From WHSW01 sp963767285 (GTDB taxonomy: Bacteria > Actinomycetota > Thermoleophilia > Solirubrobacterales > 70-9): a stretch of DNA of 64,000 nucleotides. Below the pieces are notes generated by a model that was given only the letters and a program-made list of their open reading frames with translations, was not told the DNA's origin and did not search any database. The stretch is taken from contig CAVYDJ010000003.1 of NCBI GenBank assembly GCA_963767285.1, forward strand, positions 248,001-312,000, read 5' to 3'. Positions 42,464-50,047 of the stretch are shown here, piece by piece; position 1 is the stretch's first letter, and every line of letters starts with the position of its first letter. The translations under genes and the position numbers were made by a program.

Positions 42464-43198
42464 TTGAGCTTTCGCGCCCCCAGAATCCTCCCCGCGCTGA
42501 CCGTCGCCTTCGTGGTCGCCGGCTTCTCGCTGGTCTTCTTCTGGACCCCGAACGACGCCGACCAGGGGTTCGTCCAGAAGATCTTCTACCTGCACGTACC
42601 GCTCGCCAGCATGGCCCTGATCGGGTTCATCGTCGCGGCGGTGCAGGCGATCCTTCACCTGCGGACCGGGTTGCCGAAGTGGGACGTGCGCTCCTACGTC
42701 TCGATCCACATCTCGGTGATCTTCGGGGTCGCGGCGCTCATCACCGGGTCGATCTGGGCGAAGGCCTCGTGGGGCAAGTGGTGGGTCTGGGACGAGCCCA
42801 CCCTGGTCAGCTTCCTGATCGTCTTCCTCCTGTACTGCACCTATTACCCGCTGCGCTATGCGATCGAGGATCGCGAGCGCCAGGCCCGCTACGCGTCGGT
42901 GTTCGCGATCACCGCCGGGGCCTTCGTGCCGCTCAACTTCATCGCGGTGCGGCTGGCCGAGACGCTGGTTCATCCCCGCGTCTTCGCGACGAGCGAGGGC
43001 GGCCTGACCACGAAGATGACCGTCACCTTCCTGGTCTGCTTCGCCGGCATCGCGCTGCTCTGGGAGACCCTGGTCCGGTTCGAGCTGGCGGCGAAGTCGT
43101 CGCGGGCGCGGATCGGGCGCCTGCGAAGGGCGCTCGAGGGCGACGATGTCGTCACGCCGAGCTCGCGGATCGCGCCGCTGCCACGGGAGGCGGGATGA
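42464..43198 (+). CDS. ccmC: Haem exporter protein CcmC
   Basis: 244 residues, six membrane segments. The haem-handling WWVWDEP motif lies in GKWWVWDEPTLVSFLIV, with flanking His residues in IFYLHVPLASM and SYVSIHISVIFG acting as likely axial ligands. It belongs to the HemY/CcsA/CcmC haem-handling superfamily; size and neighbours say CcmC. The start is TTG 42464, 4 bases after ccmB. A basic tail (KSSRARIGRLRRALEG) follows the last helix. Confidence 0.88.
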   Translation: MSFRAPRILPALTVAFVVAGFSLVFFWTPNDADQGFVQKIFYLHVPLASMALIGFIVAAVQAILHLRTGLPKWDVRSYVSIHISVIFGVAALITGSIWAKASWGKWWVWDEPTLVSFLIVFLLYCTYYPLRYAIEDRERQARYASVFAITAGAFVPLNFIAVRLAETLVHPRVFATSEGGLTTKMTVTFLVCFAGIALLWETLVRFELAAKSSRARIGRLRRALEGDDVVTPSSRIAPLPREAG

Positions 43199-43377
43199 TC
43201 ATCGCCGCGGCCCCGGCCCTGCCGCTCGACGAGGCCGGCAAGTACGTCGCCGGCGCCTATGTCGTCTTCGTCGCACTGCTGCTGATCTACGTCGCGATCA
43301 TGTCGGTGCGGCTCGGGCGGATCGACCGCGAGCTGGGCGAGCTGGCGGAGATCGCGGAGAGGAAGGCCGATGGCTGA
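43195..43377 (+). CDS. ccmD: CcmD-like small membrane protein
   Basis: 60 residues: one membrane helix (AGKYVAGAYVVFVALLLIYVAI) and a cytoplasmic tail with a coiled-coil pattern (LGRIDRELGELAEIAERK). CcmD proteins are defined by this size, topology and place between ccmC and later genes; they help release holo-CcmE. ATG 43195 overlaps the ccmC stop as ATGA, and hemA starts 8 bases before its end. Confidence 0.75.
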   Translation: MIIAAAPALPLDEAGKYVAGAYVVFVALLLIYVAIMSVRLGRIDRELGELAEIAERKADG

Positions 43378-44713
43378 GCTGTTGGCGCTCGGCGTCTCGC
43401 ACAAGACCTCGCCGCTGGAGCTGCGCGAGCGGCTGGCGCTGACCGAGGGCCGCGCGGTCGGGGTGCTCGGCGAGCTGCTCGAGCGCGAGGAGATCCTCGA
43501 GGCGGCGACGATCTCGACCTGCAACCGGACCGAGCTCTACCTCTACACCGCCGATCCGGTCGGCGCCGAGGCCGTCGCGCTCGGACTGCTCTCGCGCGAG
43601 GCCTCGACCCAGCCGACCGACCTGGTCGGCCACCTCTACTCGCTGCGCGGGGCGGGCGCGGCCGAGCAGCTCTTCCGAGTCACCGCCGGCCTCGACTCGA
43701 TGATCATCGGCGAGACCGAGATCCAGGGCCAGGTCAAGCGCGCCTACGAGCTGGCGCTGGTCGAGGGCGCCACCGGGCCGATCCTCAACCGGCTGTTCCG
43801 CGCCGCCCTCGCGGCCGGCAAGCGGGCCCGCACGGAGACGGCGATCTCGGAGCGCTCGATGTCGATTCCCTCGGTGGCGGTCGAGCTCGCGCAGCGAACG
43901 CTCGGAGATCTCGACGACCGCCGGGTCCTTGTCGTCGGCGCCGGGGAGACCGCCGAGCTCACCGCCCGGGCGCTCGCGGCCAAGGGCGTGCAGGCGATCT
44001 TCATCGCCAATCGCCACTACGACCGCGCGATCGGGCTCGCGGAGCGGTTCGGCGGCCACGCGGTCCGGTTCGAGGAGCTGCCGGAGGAGCTCGTCGACGC
44101 CGACATCGTCGTCACCTCGACCAGCTCGCCCCACCATGTGATCGAGCGCGAGGGGCTGGCGGAGGTCATGGAGGCCCGCGCCGGGCGCCCACTGCTGCTG
44201 ATCGACCTCGCCGTCCCGCGCGACATCCATCCCGCCTCGCGCGAGGTCGGTGGGACCAGCCTCTACGACATGGACGACCTGCAGGCACTGGTCGAGCGCA
44301 ACGTCTCCGGCCGCGAGGCGGAGGCGCGCCGGGTCGAGGGCATCCTGCGCGGCGAGCTTGCCCGCTTCGACGGATGGTTGACCGCCCAGGACGTGACGCC
44401 GACGATCGCGGCGCTGCGCGCGCGCGCCGACGAGGTGGTCGACCGGGTCCTGGCCGAGAACGAGCAGCGCTGGGAGGGGATGACCGACGCCGACCGTGAA
44501 CGGCTGCGGCTGGCCGCCCGGGCGATCGCGTCGCGTCTGCTGCACGAGCCGACCCTGCGGCTGAAGCGCGACGCCGATGATGTGGCCGCGTACGCGAAGG
44601 TCGCCGTCGTGCGTGAGCTCTTCGGCCTCGACCCCGCCAGCGAGCCGCTCGAGTCGGCCGGCGCCGAGGTCTCCGACCTCGACGAGCACCGGAACAAGAA
44701 CCGCGAACGTTGA
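43370..44713 (+). CDS. hemA: Glutamyl-tRNA reductase
   Basis: First committed step of C5 tetrapyrrole synthesis: reduces glutamyl-tRNA to glutamate-1-semialdehyde. 447 residues. SHKTSPLELRERLA and the nucleophile Cys in ISTCNRTELYLYT near residue 50, then GETEIQGQVKRAYELA, the NADPH-binding VLVVGAGETAELTARAL and STSSPHHVI. The C-terminal dimerisation helix region is complete. ATG 43370 lies within the end of ccmD, so haem synthesis and haem export are on one transcript. Confidence 0.93.
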   Translation: MAELLALGVSHKTSPLELRERLALTEGRAVGVLGELLEREEILEAATISTCNRTELYLYTADPVGAEAVALGLLSREASTQPTDLVGHLYSLRGAGAAEQLFRVTAGLDSMIIGETEIQGQVKRAYELALVEGATGPILNRLFRAALAAGKRARTETAISERSMSIPSVAVELAQRTLGDLDDRRVLVVGAGETAELTARALAAKGVQAIFIANRHYDRAIGLAERFGGHAVRFEELPEELVDADIVVTSTSSPHHVIEREGLAEVMEARAGRPLLLIDLAVPRDIHPASREVGGTSLYDMDDLQALVERNVSGREAEARRVEGILRGELARFDGWLTAQDVTPTIAALRARADEVVDRVLAENEQRWEGMTDADRERLRLAARAIASRLLHEPTLRLKRDADDVAAYAKVAVVRELFGLDPASEPLESAGAEVSDLDEHRNKNRER

Positions 44714-45588
44714 GCGCGCTGCGGCTGGGCTCACGCGGCAGCACCCTGGCCGTGGCCCAGGCCGAGACGGTGGCCGCCGCGATCGGCGGCGCCGAGGTGG
44801 TGGCGGTCAAGACCGACGACGGTGACCTCGGTGACAAGTCCCGCTTCGTGCGGGGCGTCGAGCGAGCGATCTTCGACGGCGACGTCGAGCTCGGCGTCCA
44901 CTCGGCCAAGGACCTCCCGGGCGAGCTGCCCGAGGGCCTGGCCCTGGTGGGCGTCCCCGAGCGCGAGGACCCCAGCGATGCGTTCATCGGCGGCGCGGAA
45001 TCGCTCGACGAGCTCGCCCAGGGCGCCCGCGTCGGGACGTCCAGCCTGCGCCGCGCCTCGCAGCTGCGAGCGCTGCGTCCGGATCTCGAGATCCTCGAGC
45101 TGCGCGGCAACGTCGACACGCGGCTCGCGAAGCTCGCTGCGGGCGGCTACGACGGCATCGTCCTCGCATCGGCCGGGCTGGCCCGGCTTGGGCGAGGCGA
45201 CGAGATCTCCTTTCGGTTCGGGCTCGAGCAGATGACTCCGGCCGCCGGCCAGGGTTGCCTGGCGCTCGAGGCCCGCGCGGGCGACGACGCGGCGGCGGCG
45301 GCCGCGGGGCGGATCACCGACCGGACCGCGCTGATCGAGCTGACCGCCGAGCGAGCGGCGATCCGGACGCTCGAGGCGAGCTGCGACACCCCGGTCGGGA
45401 TCTGTGCCCGAGCGGAGGGCGACGAGCTGGAGGTCAGCGGCTACGCCGGCCTCGCCGACGGGACCCGCTGGGTCCGCGACCGGGTGACGGGCGATCCCGA
45501 GCAACCGGTGGCGCTCGGCGAGGCGCTGGCCGAGCGGATGCTCGCCGCCGGCGCCCGGGAGATCCTCGGGCTGGCGGTGGGACGATGA
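44710..45588 (+). CDS. hemC: Porphobilinogen deaminase (hydroxymethylbilane synthase)
   Basis: Joins four porphobilinogens into hydroxymethylbilane. 292 residues. LRLGSRGSTLAVAQAE at the front, VGVHSAKDLP-type HSAKDLPGELPEG, RRASQLRALRPDL and LRGNVDTRLAKL. The dipyrromethane-cofactor Cys is in LEASCDTPVGICA near residue 225. The start is TTG 44710, overlapping the hemA stop as TTGA. Confidence 0.93.
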   Translation: MSALRLGSRGSTLAVAQAETVAAAIGGAEVVAVKTDDGDLGDKSRFVRGVERAIFDGDVELGVHSAKDLPGELPEGLALVGVPEREDPSDAFIGGAESLDELAQGARVGTSSLRRASQLRALRPDLEILELRGNVDTRLAKLAAGGYDGIVLASAGLARLGRGDEISFRFGLEQMTPAAGQGCLALEARAGDDAAAAAAGRITDRTALIELTAERAAIRTLEASCDTPVGICARAEGDELEVSGYAGLADGTRWVRDRVTGDPEQPVALGEALAERMLAAGAREILGLAVGR

Positions 45589-47096
45589 GCGCGCGGCCCG
45601 GCGTCGTCTACCTGGTCGGTGCGGGACCCGGCGACCTCGGGCTGATGACGGCTCGCTCGCTGGAGCTGATCGCCTCGGCCGACGTGATCCTGCACGACCG
45701 CCTGATCCCGGCCGCGGCGCTCGACGGCGCCCGCCCCGACGCCGAGCTCGTCTACGTCGGCAAGCGGCCCGGGGAGAACGCGCTCGAGCAGGACGAGATC
45801 GAGCGACTGATGGTCGAGCGCGCACAGGCCGGCCGCAGCGTTGTCCGGCTCAAGGGCGGCGATCCGTTCGTGTTCGGTCGCGGCGGCGAGGAGGCCGAGA
45901 CGCTCGCCGGTGAGGGCGTGGCGTTCGAGGTCGTGCCGGGGGTGACCGCCGGCGTCGCGGCGCCGGCCTACGCCGGGATTCCCGTCACCCATCGCGACGA
46001 CGCCTCGGCCGTCGCGTTCGTGACCGGCCACGAGGATCCCGAGAAGGACGAGTCGGCGCTCGACTGGGAGGCGCTGGCGCGCTTTCCCGGGACGCTCGTC
46101 CTGTACATGGGGGTCAAGAACCTGCCGCTGATCGCCGAGCGGCTGGCCGCGGCCGGTCGCGACCCGGGCGAGCCGGCGGCGGCGATCGAGCAGGGTACGC
46201 GCCCAGGGCAGCGGACGGTGGCCTCGACCCTGGTGGAGCTTCCCGGCGCGGTTGCGGAGGCCGGCCTGAAGGCGCCGGCCGTGCTGCTATTCGGGCCGGT
46301 CGCGGCGCGCCGCGAGACGGTCGCCTGGCTCGAGCACCGGCCCCTGCACGGCAAGCGCGTCGTCGTCACCCGCGCCCGCGCGCAGGCGAGCGGCCTCGCC
46401 GCGACCCTGGGCGCGCTGGGCGCCGAGGTGATCGAGCTCCCTGCGATCCGGATCGAGCCGCTGATCGACACCGATGCCGTCCGCGACGCGGTCGCCGACC
46501 TGCACGCCTACGCGCTCGTCTGCCTGACGAGCCCGAACGGGGTCCGCCTGCTCTTCGACGCGATGGCCGCGCAGGGGCGCGACGCGCGGGCGTTCGCCAA
46601 CGCGACCGTCGCCGCGATCGGGCCGGGGACCGCCGCCGCGCTCTCCGAGCGCGGGGTGATCGCCGACGTCATCCCCGAGCGCTTCGTCGCCGAGGCCCTG
46701 GTCGAGGCGCTCGCCGGCGTCGACGTCAACGGACGCCCAGTGCTGGTCGCGCGCGCCGCCGAGGCCCGCGACGTCCTTCCGGACGCGCTCGCCGGGCGCG
46801 GCGGGAAGGTCGACGTCGTCGCTTTCTACGAGACCGTTCGCGAGGATCCCGCCCCAGAGGCTGTCGAGGCCGCGCAGTCGGCCGACTACGTGACCTTCAC
46901 CTCCTCGTCGACGGTCCGCAACCTGCTCGACGCGGTCGGCGACCGCTTCCCGCGCGACGCGCGCGTGGTCTCAATCGGGCCGGTGACCAGCGCCACCGCC
47001 CGCGAGCTCGGGCTCGAGGTCCATGCCGAGGCCGAGCGCCACGACCTGAGCGGGCTGGTCGAGGCGCTGCTCGCCGACGCCGGGAGCGCGGGATGA
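45585..47096 (+). CDS. cobA-hemD: Fused uroporphyrinogen-III C-methyltransferase / uroporphyrinogen-III synthase
   Basis: 503 residues with two enzymes. The N-terminal half (about 1-245) is SUMT/CobA: VYLVGAGPGDLGLMTARSLE, VRLKGGDPFVFGRGGEE, VVPGVTAGVAAPAYAGIPVTH and LYMGVKNL. The C-terminal half (about 255-503) is HemD: RVVVTRARAQASGLAATL, LVCLTSPNGVRLLFDA and YVTFTSSSTVRNLLDAVG. HemD cyclises hydroxymethylbilane, and CobA methylates the product to precorrin-2, feeding sirohaem or cobalamin. Such fusions are known in Gram-positives. ATG 45585 overlaps the hemC stop. Confidence 0.92.
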   Translation: MSARPGVVYLVGAGPGDLGLMTARSLELIASADVILHDRLIPAAALDGARPDAELVYVGKRPGENALEQDEIERLMVERAQAGRSVVRLKGGDPFVFGRGGEEAETLAGEGVAFEVVPGVTAGVAAPAYAGIPVTHRDDASAVAFVTGHEDPEKDESALDWEALARFPGTLVLYMGVKNLPLIAERLAAAGRDPGEPAAAIEQGTRPGQRTVASTLVELPGAVAEAGLKAPAVLLFGPVAARRETVAWLEHRPLHGKRVVVTRARAQASGLAATLGALGAEVIELPAIRIEPLIDTDAVRDAVADLHAYALVCLTSPNGVRLLFDAMAAQGRDARAFANATVAAIGPGTAAALSERGVIADVIPERFVAEALVEALAGVDVNGRPVLVARAAEARDVLPDALAGRGGKVDVVAFYETVREDPAPEAVEAAQSADYVTFTSSSTVRNLLDAVGDRFPRDARVVSIGPVTSATARELGLEVHAEAERHDLSGLVEALLADAGSAG

Positions 47097-47929
47097 GGGT
47101 CGCGCTCGCGGTGGGGGTGGCCCGCCCGATCACCTTCCTCTCCGACTACGGCACGGCCGACGAGTTCGCGGGCGTCTGCCGGGCGGTGATCGCGCGGATC
47201 GCCCCCGACGCGCGGGTGATCGACCTCTCCCACGGGATCGTTCGCCACGATGTCGGCCAGGGGGCGGCGGTGCTCGCCAACGCGCTTGGCTATGCGCCCG
47301 CCGGCGTCCACCTCGCGGTGGTCGACCCGGGCGTGGGCACGGCGCGGCGGCCGGTTGCGGTGGCCGCGGTGGAGGACGAGCGCGTCTTCGTCGGCCCCGA
47401 CAACGGCCTGCTCTCGCTGGCGGTGGACCGGTTCGGCGGCGCCGCCGAGGCCGTGGACATCTCCGCGAGCCCGGTCCGCCTCGAGCCTGTTTCGGCGACC
47501 TTCCACGGCCGCGACCTCTTCGCCCCGGTCGCCGCCCACCTGGCGCTCGGCGATCGGCTGGCCGGGCTCGGCGAGCCGGTCGACCCCGCGACCCTGGCGA
47601 CGATCGACCGCGGCGGGCCCGAGGTCGAGCCCGGGCTGCGGCTCGAAGCCGAGGTCGGCCACGTCGACGCCTTCGGCAACCTCTCGCTGATCGCCACCGC
47701 CGCCGACGCCGACGATGCGGGGTTCGAGGTCGGCAGCCGGTTGCGGGTCCGCGGCCCGCACCTTTCCGCCGAGGCGGTCTACGCGCTCACGTTCGCCGAC
47801 GCCGAGCCGGGCGACATGGTCCTGCTGGTCGACTCGGCCTACTCGCTGGCCCTGGCGGTCAATCGCGGCGACGCGTCGCGCCAGCTCGACCTCGACCCGG
47901 GCGACCGTGTCGTCCTGGCGCGGATGTGA
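47093..47929 (+). CDS. S-adenosyl-L-methionine hydroxide adenosyltransferase (DUF62 / chlorinase-fluorinase superfamily)
   Basis: 278 residues. Members of this group cleave SAM to adenosine and methionine using water. Marks: TFLSDYGTADEFAGVCRAVI with the catalytic-triad Asp, VVDPGVGTARRPVAV, GPDNGLLSL and FHGRDLFAPVAAHLA with the triad Arg and His, then DAFGNLSLI in the C-terminal barrel. The halogenase-specific extra loop is not evident, so hydrolysis is expected rather than fluorination. ATG 47093 overlaps the upstream stop. Its place next to a SAM-using CobA is suggestive only. Confidence 0.85.
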   Translation: MRVALAVGVARPITFLSDYGTADEFAGVCRAVIARIAPDARVIDLSHGIVRHDVGQGAAVLANALGYAPAGVHLAVVDPGVGTARRPVAVAAVEDERVFVGPDNGLLSLAVDRFGGAAEAVDISASPVRLEPVSATFHGRDLFAPVAAHLALGDRLAGLGEPVDPATLATIDRGGPEVEPGLRLEAEVGHVDAFGNLSLIATAADADDAGFEVGSRLRVRGPHLSAEAVYALTFADAEPGDMVLLVDSAYSLALAVNRGDASRQLDLDPGDRVVLARM

Positions 47930-48639
47930 CCGAGTTCGGCAGACCCCACCTGCACCTGCGGCTCACCGAGTCGACGAACGACGTCGCCCGCGAGCTGGCC
48001 GAGCAGGGGGTGCCCAGCGGCACCGTGGTGACGGCAAGCGAGCAGAGCGCAGGGCGCGGCCGGCGGGGCCGGGTCTGGTCCGCGCCGGCGGGGAAGGCTC
48101 TGCTCTACTCGGCGATCCTGCGCCCGCTCGAGCTCGACCACGCGCTGCTGCCGCTCTCCGTCCCGGTCGCGGTCTGCGAGGCGGTCGAGTCCGTGGCCGA
48201 GGCCGAGGCCCGGATCAAATGGCCGAACGACGTCTGGGTCGACGAGGCGAAGGTGGCCGGCGTGCTGATCGAGGCGCGGCCTCCCGATTGGGCCGTGATC
48301 GGGGTCGGCGTCAACGTCGCGATCGAGCCGAGCGAGTTCCCCGCCGACCTGCGCTGGCCGGCCGCCTCGATCGGCTCCGGCACCACGGTCGAGGCGACGC
48401 GCGACGCGCTCTCGGCCGCGCTCGGCGACTGGGTCGAGGCACCCGAGGACCGGACCCTGGCCGAGTTCCGCCGCCGCGACGCGCTCGCCGGCCGCCCGGT
48501 CGGCTGGGAGGGCGCCGGAATCGACCCGGGCGCGGGAATCGCCGCCGGGATCGACGAGCGGGGAAACCTGCTCGTCGAGACCGACGTCGAGACCGTCGCG
48601 CTCGGATCCGGTGAGGTCAGCCTGCGGCTGCGGGGCTGA
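47926..48639 (+). CDS. birA: Biotin-[acetyl-CoA-carboxylase] ligase, monofunctional
   Basis: Attaches biotin to carboxylase carrier domains. 237 residues, without the N-terminal DNA-binding domain of E. coli BirA, so it should not repress biotin genes. Motifs: ESTNDVARELA, SAGRGRRGRVWSAP (biotinyl-AMP loop), KWPNDVWVDEAKVAGVLIE with the catalytic Lys, and GVGVNVAI. The C-terminal SH3-like cap is present. GTG 47926 overlaps the upstream stop as GTGA. Last gene of the ccm/hem run; it ends 6 bases from the convergent DUF1428 gene. Confidence 0.92.
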   Translation: MTEFGRPHLHLRLTESTNDVARELAEQGVPSGTVVTASEQSAGRGRRGRVWSAPAGKALLYSAILRPLELDHALLPLSVPVAVCEAVESVAEAEARIKWPNDVWVDEAKVAGVLIEARPPDWAVIGVGVNVAIEPSEFPADLRWPAASIGSGTTVEATRDALSAALGDWVEAPEDRTLAEFRRRDALAGRPVGWEGAGIDPGAGIAAGIDERGNLLVETDVETVALGSGEVSLRLRG

Positions 48640-48645
48640 CCGGGC

Positions 48646-49011
48646 TCAGTCGACGATCACCTCGAAGCCGCCGTAGATCATCCGCTGGGGGTCCATGACG
48701 CCTTCGCCTTCGCCCGACGCCATCCACTCCTTCATTCGCGAATCGTCCATGACCAGCTTGTTGACCCGATCGCGCTCCGCGCGCGACTCGTAGGTGATCC
48801 ACGAGAAGACCACGACCTCGTCCGCCTCGGCCTTGACGCTGCGCGGAAAGTCGGTGACCTTGCCGTCGGGCACGTCCTCCGCCACGCACTCCTTGTAGTC
48901 GATCGCGCCGTGCTCGCGCCAGAGGTCGCGCGCCTTGCTGGCCATCTCGCGGTATTGCTCGACCTTGTCCTTCTTCACCGGCACCAGGAACCCGTCCACG
49001 TACTCGCTCAC
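48646..49011 (-). CDS. DUF1428 family protein (ferredoxin-like alpha/beta barrel)
   Basis: 121 residues. MSEYVDGFLVPVKKDKVEQY at the start and GFEVIVD at the end, with DFPRSVKAEADEVVVFSWI and MKEWM in between, fit DUF1428, a family of small dimeric proteins related to antibiotic-monooxygenase folds; no activity is established. The start GTG 49011 is fixed by an AAGGAGG Shine-Dalgarno a few bases upstream. Single gene, divergent from the GGxGxD protein at 49105. Confidence 0.85.
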   Translation of the reverse strand: MSEYVDGFLVPVKKDKVEQYREMASKARDLWREHGAIDYKECVAEDVPDGKVTDFPRSVKAEADEVVVFSWITYESRAERDRVNKLVMDDSRMKEWMASGEGEGVMDPQRMIYGGFEVIVD

Positions 49012-49104
49012 GATGAGCCTCCTTCGGAATTCGATTGCAGTCTTAGGACCTGTGGAAGGCCCGATTCTCATCGGGCGACGATACGACTGCGCTAGCTTTG
49101 ACGT

Positions 49105-50001
49105 GTGTCGACGGCAGGGAAGTCGCAAGGGTGGTGGCTCGCAGCGATCGCGGGGGCCTTCGTCTTGGGCGTGCTCGCGCTCCCGGTGTCCGCCTTCGCG
49201 CAGGAGGCCGGCATCTGCACGAAGTGGAACGACCACCTGAAGCCGCAGAGCGGCCCCTACAACCTCGGCAACGACAAGGACAGCGCGATCGGGACCGATG
49301 ACAAGGACCGGATCTTCGCCGAGGGCGGCAACGACCTGATCAACGGAGGGCGCGGGAGCGACCACGTCGACGGCGGCAAGGGCGACGACACGCTCTGCGG
49401 CGGGCGCGGCAACGACGTCATCGACGGCGGGCCGGGCCGCGACGTGATCTTCGGCGAGGAGGAGAACGACACGATCACCCCCGGCCCCGACAACGATCGC
49501 GTGCTCGGCAGCGAGGGCGACGACAAGATCATCGGCTACGGCGGCAAGCCCGGATCGATCATCGACGACGGGATCGACATCCTCGACGGCGGCTTCAACG
49601 ACGACATCATCATTGCCGGCGGCGCCGACACCCTGCTCGGCTTCACGCACGACGACAAGCTGGAGACCAAGACCCCGGACGTGGCGCCGAAGCTGATGGA
49701 CGGCGGCGGCAACGACGACGTGATCATCGGTTCCGACAAAAACGACAAGATCAAGGGCGGCGAGAACGGCATCGACACGCTCAAGGGCGGCGACGGCAAC
49801 GACGACATCGACGGCCAGGGCAACAACGACGACCTCTTCGGCGAGGACGGCGACGACACCCTGGACGGGGGCGACGGCAAGGACAACCTCAACGGCGGCC
49901 CGGGCGACGACCTCTGCATCGGCGGCCCGCTCGCCGACCGCGCCAGCCAGTGCGAGACCGAGCGCAGCATCCCGCGCGTCGTCCCGCGGTTCGCGTTCTA
50001 G
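49105..50001 (+). CDS. Secreted GGxGxD-repeat (RTX-like) calcium-binding protein
   Basis: 298 residues. A signal peptide (LAAIAGAFVLGVLALPVSAFA) is followed by nearly continuous nonapeptide repeats: FAEGGNDLINGG, GRGSDHVDGGKGDDTL, GGRGNDVIDGGPGRDVIFG, FGEDGDDTLDGGDGKDNL and NGGPGDDLCIGG. This predicts a calcium-filled parallel beta-roll occupying most of the protein. One Cys pair is at the C-terminus (LCIGG...QCETE). It lacks the basic C-terminal module of the two proteins at 17-20 kb. GTG 49105 has TAGCTT (49093-49098) 6 bases upstream. No catalytic domain. Confidence 0.75.
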   Translation: MSTAGKSQGWWLAAIAGAFVLGVLALPVSAFAQEAGICTKWNDHLKPQSGPYNLGNDKDSAIGTDDKDRIFAEGGNDLINGGRGSDHVDGGKGDDTLCGGRGNDVIDGGPGRDVIFGEEENDTITPGPDNDRVLGSEGDDKIIGYGGKPGSIIDDGIDILDGGFNDDIIIAGGADTLLGFTHDDKLETKTPDVAPKLMDGGGNDDVIIGSDKNDKIKGGENGIDTLKGGDGNDDIDGQGNNDDLFGEDGDDTLDGGDGKDNLNGGPGDDLCIGGPLADRASQCETERSIPRVVPRFAF

Positions 50002-50047
50002 AGCCGAACGTCCCTCAGCGTCCCCTGTGGGGCACCTTCCGGGACGC

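Noticed and set aside
47093..47929. A fluorinase or chlorinase
   Set aside because: The extra loop typical of the halogenating enzymes is not evident, and the DxR/H pattern matches the hydroxide-adding group.
49257..49970. Dense tandem repeats that could suggest a repeat array or CRISPR
   Set aside because: The repeats are codons of the GGxGxD protein, degenerate at DNA level, with no spacer/repeat regularity.
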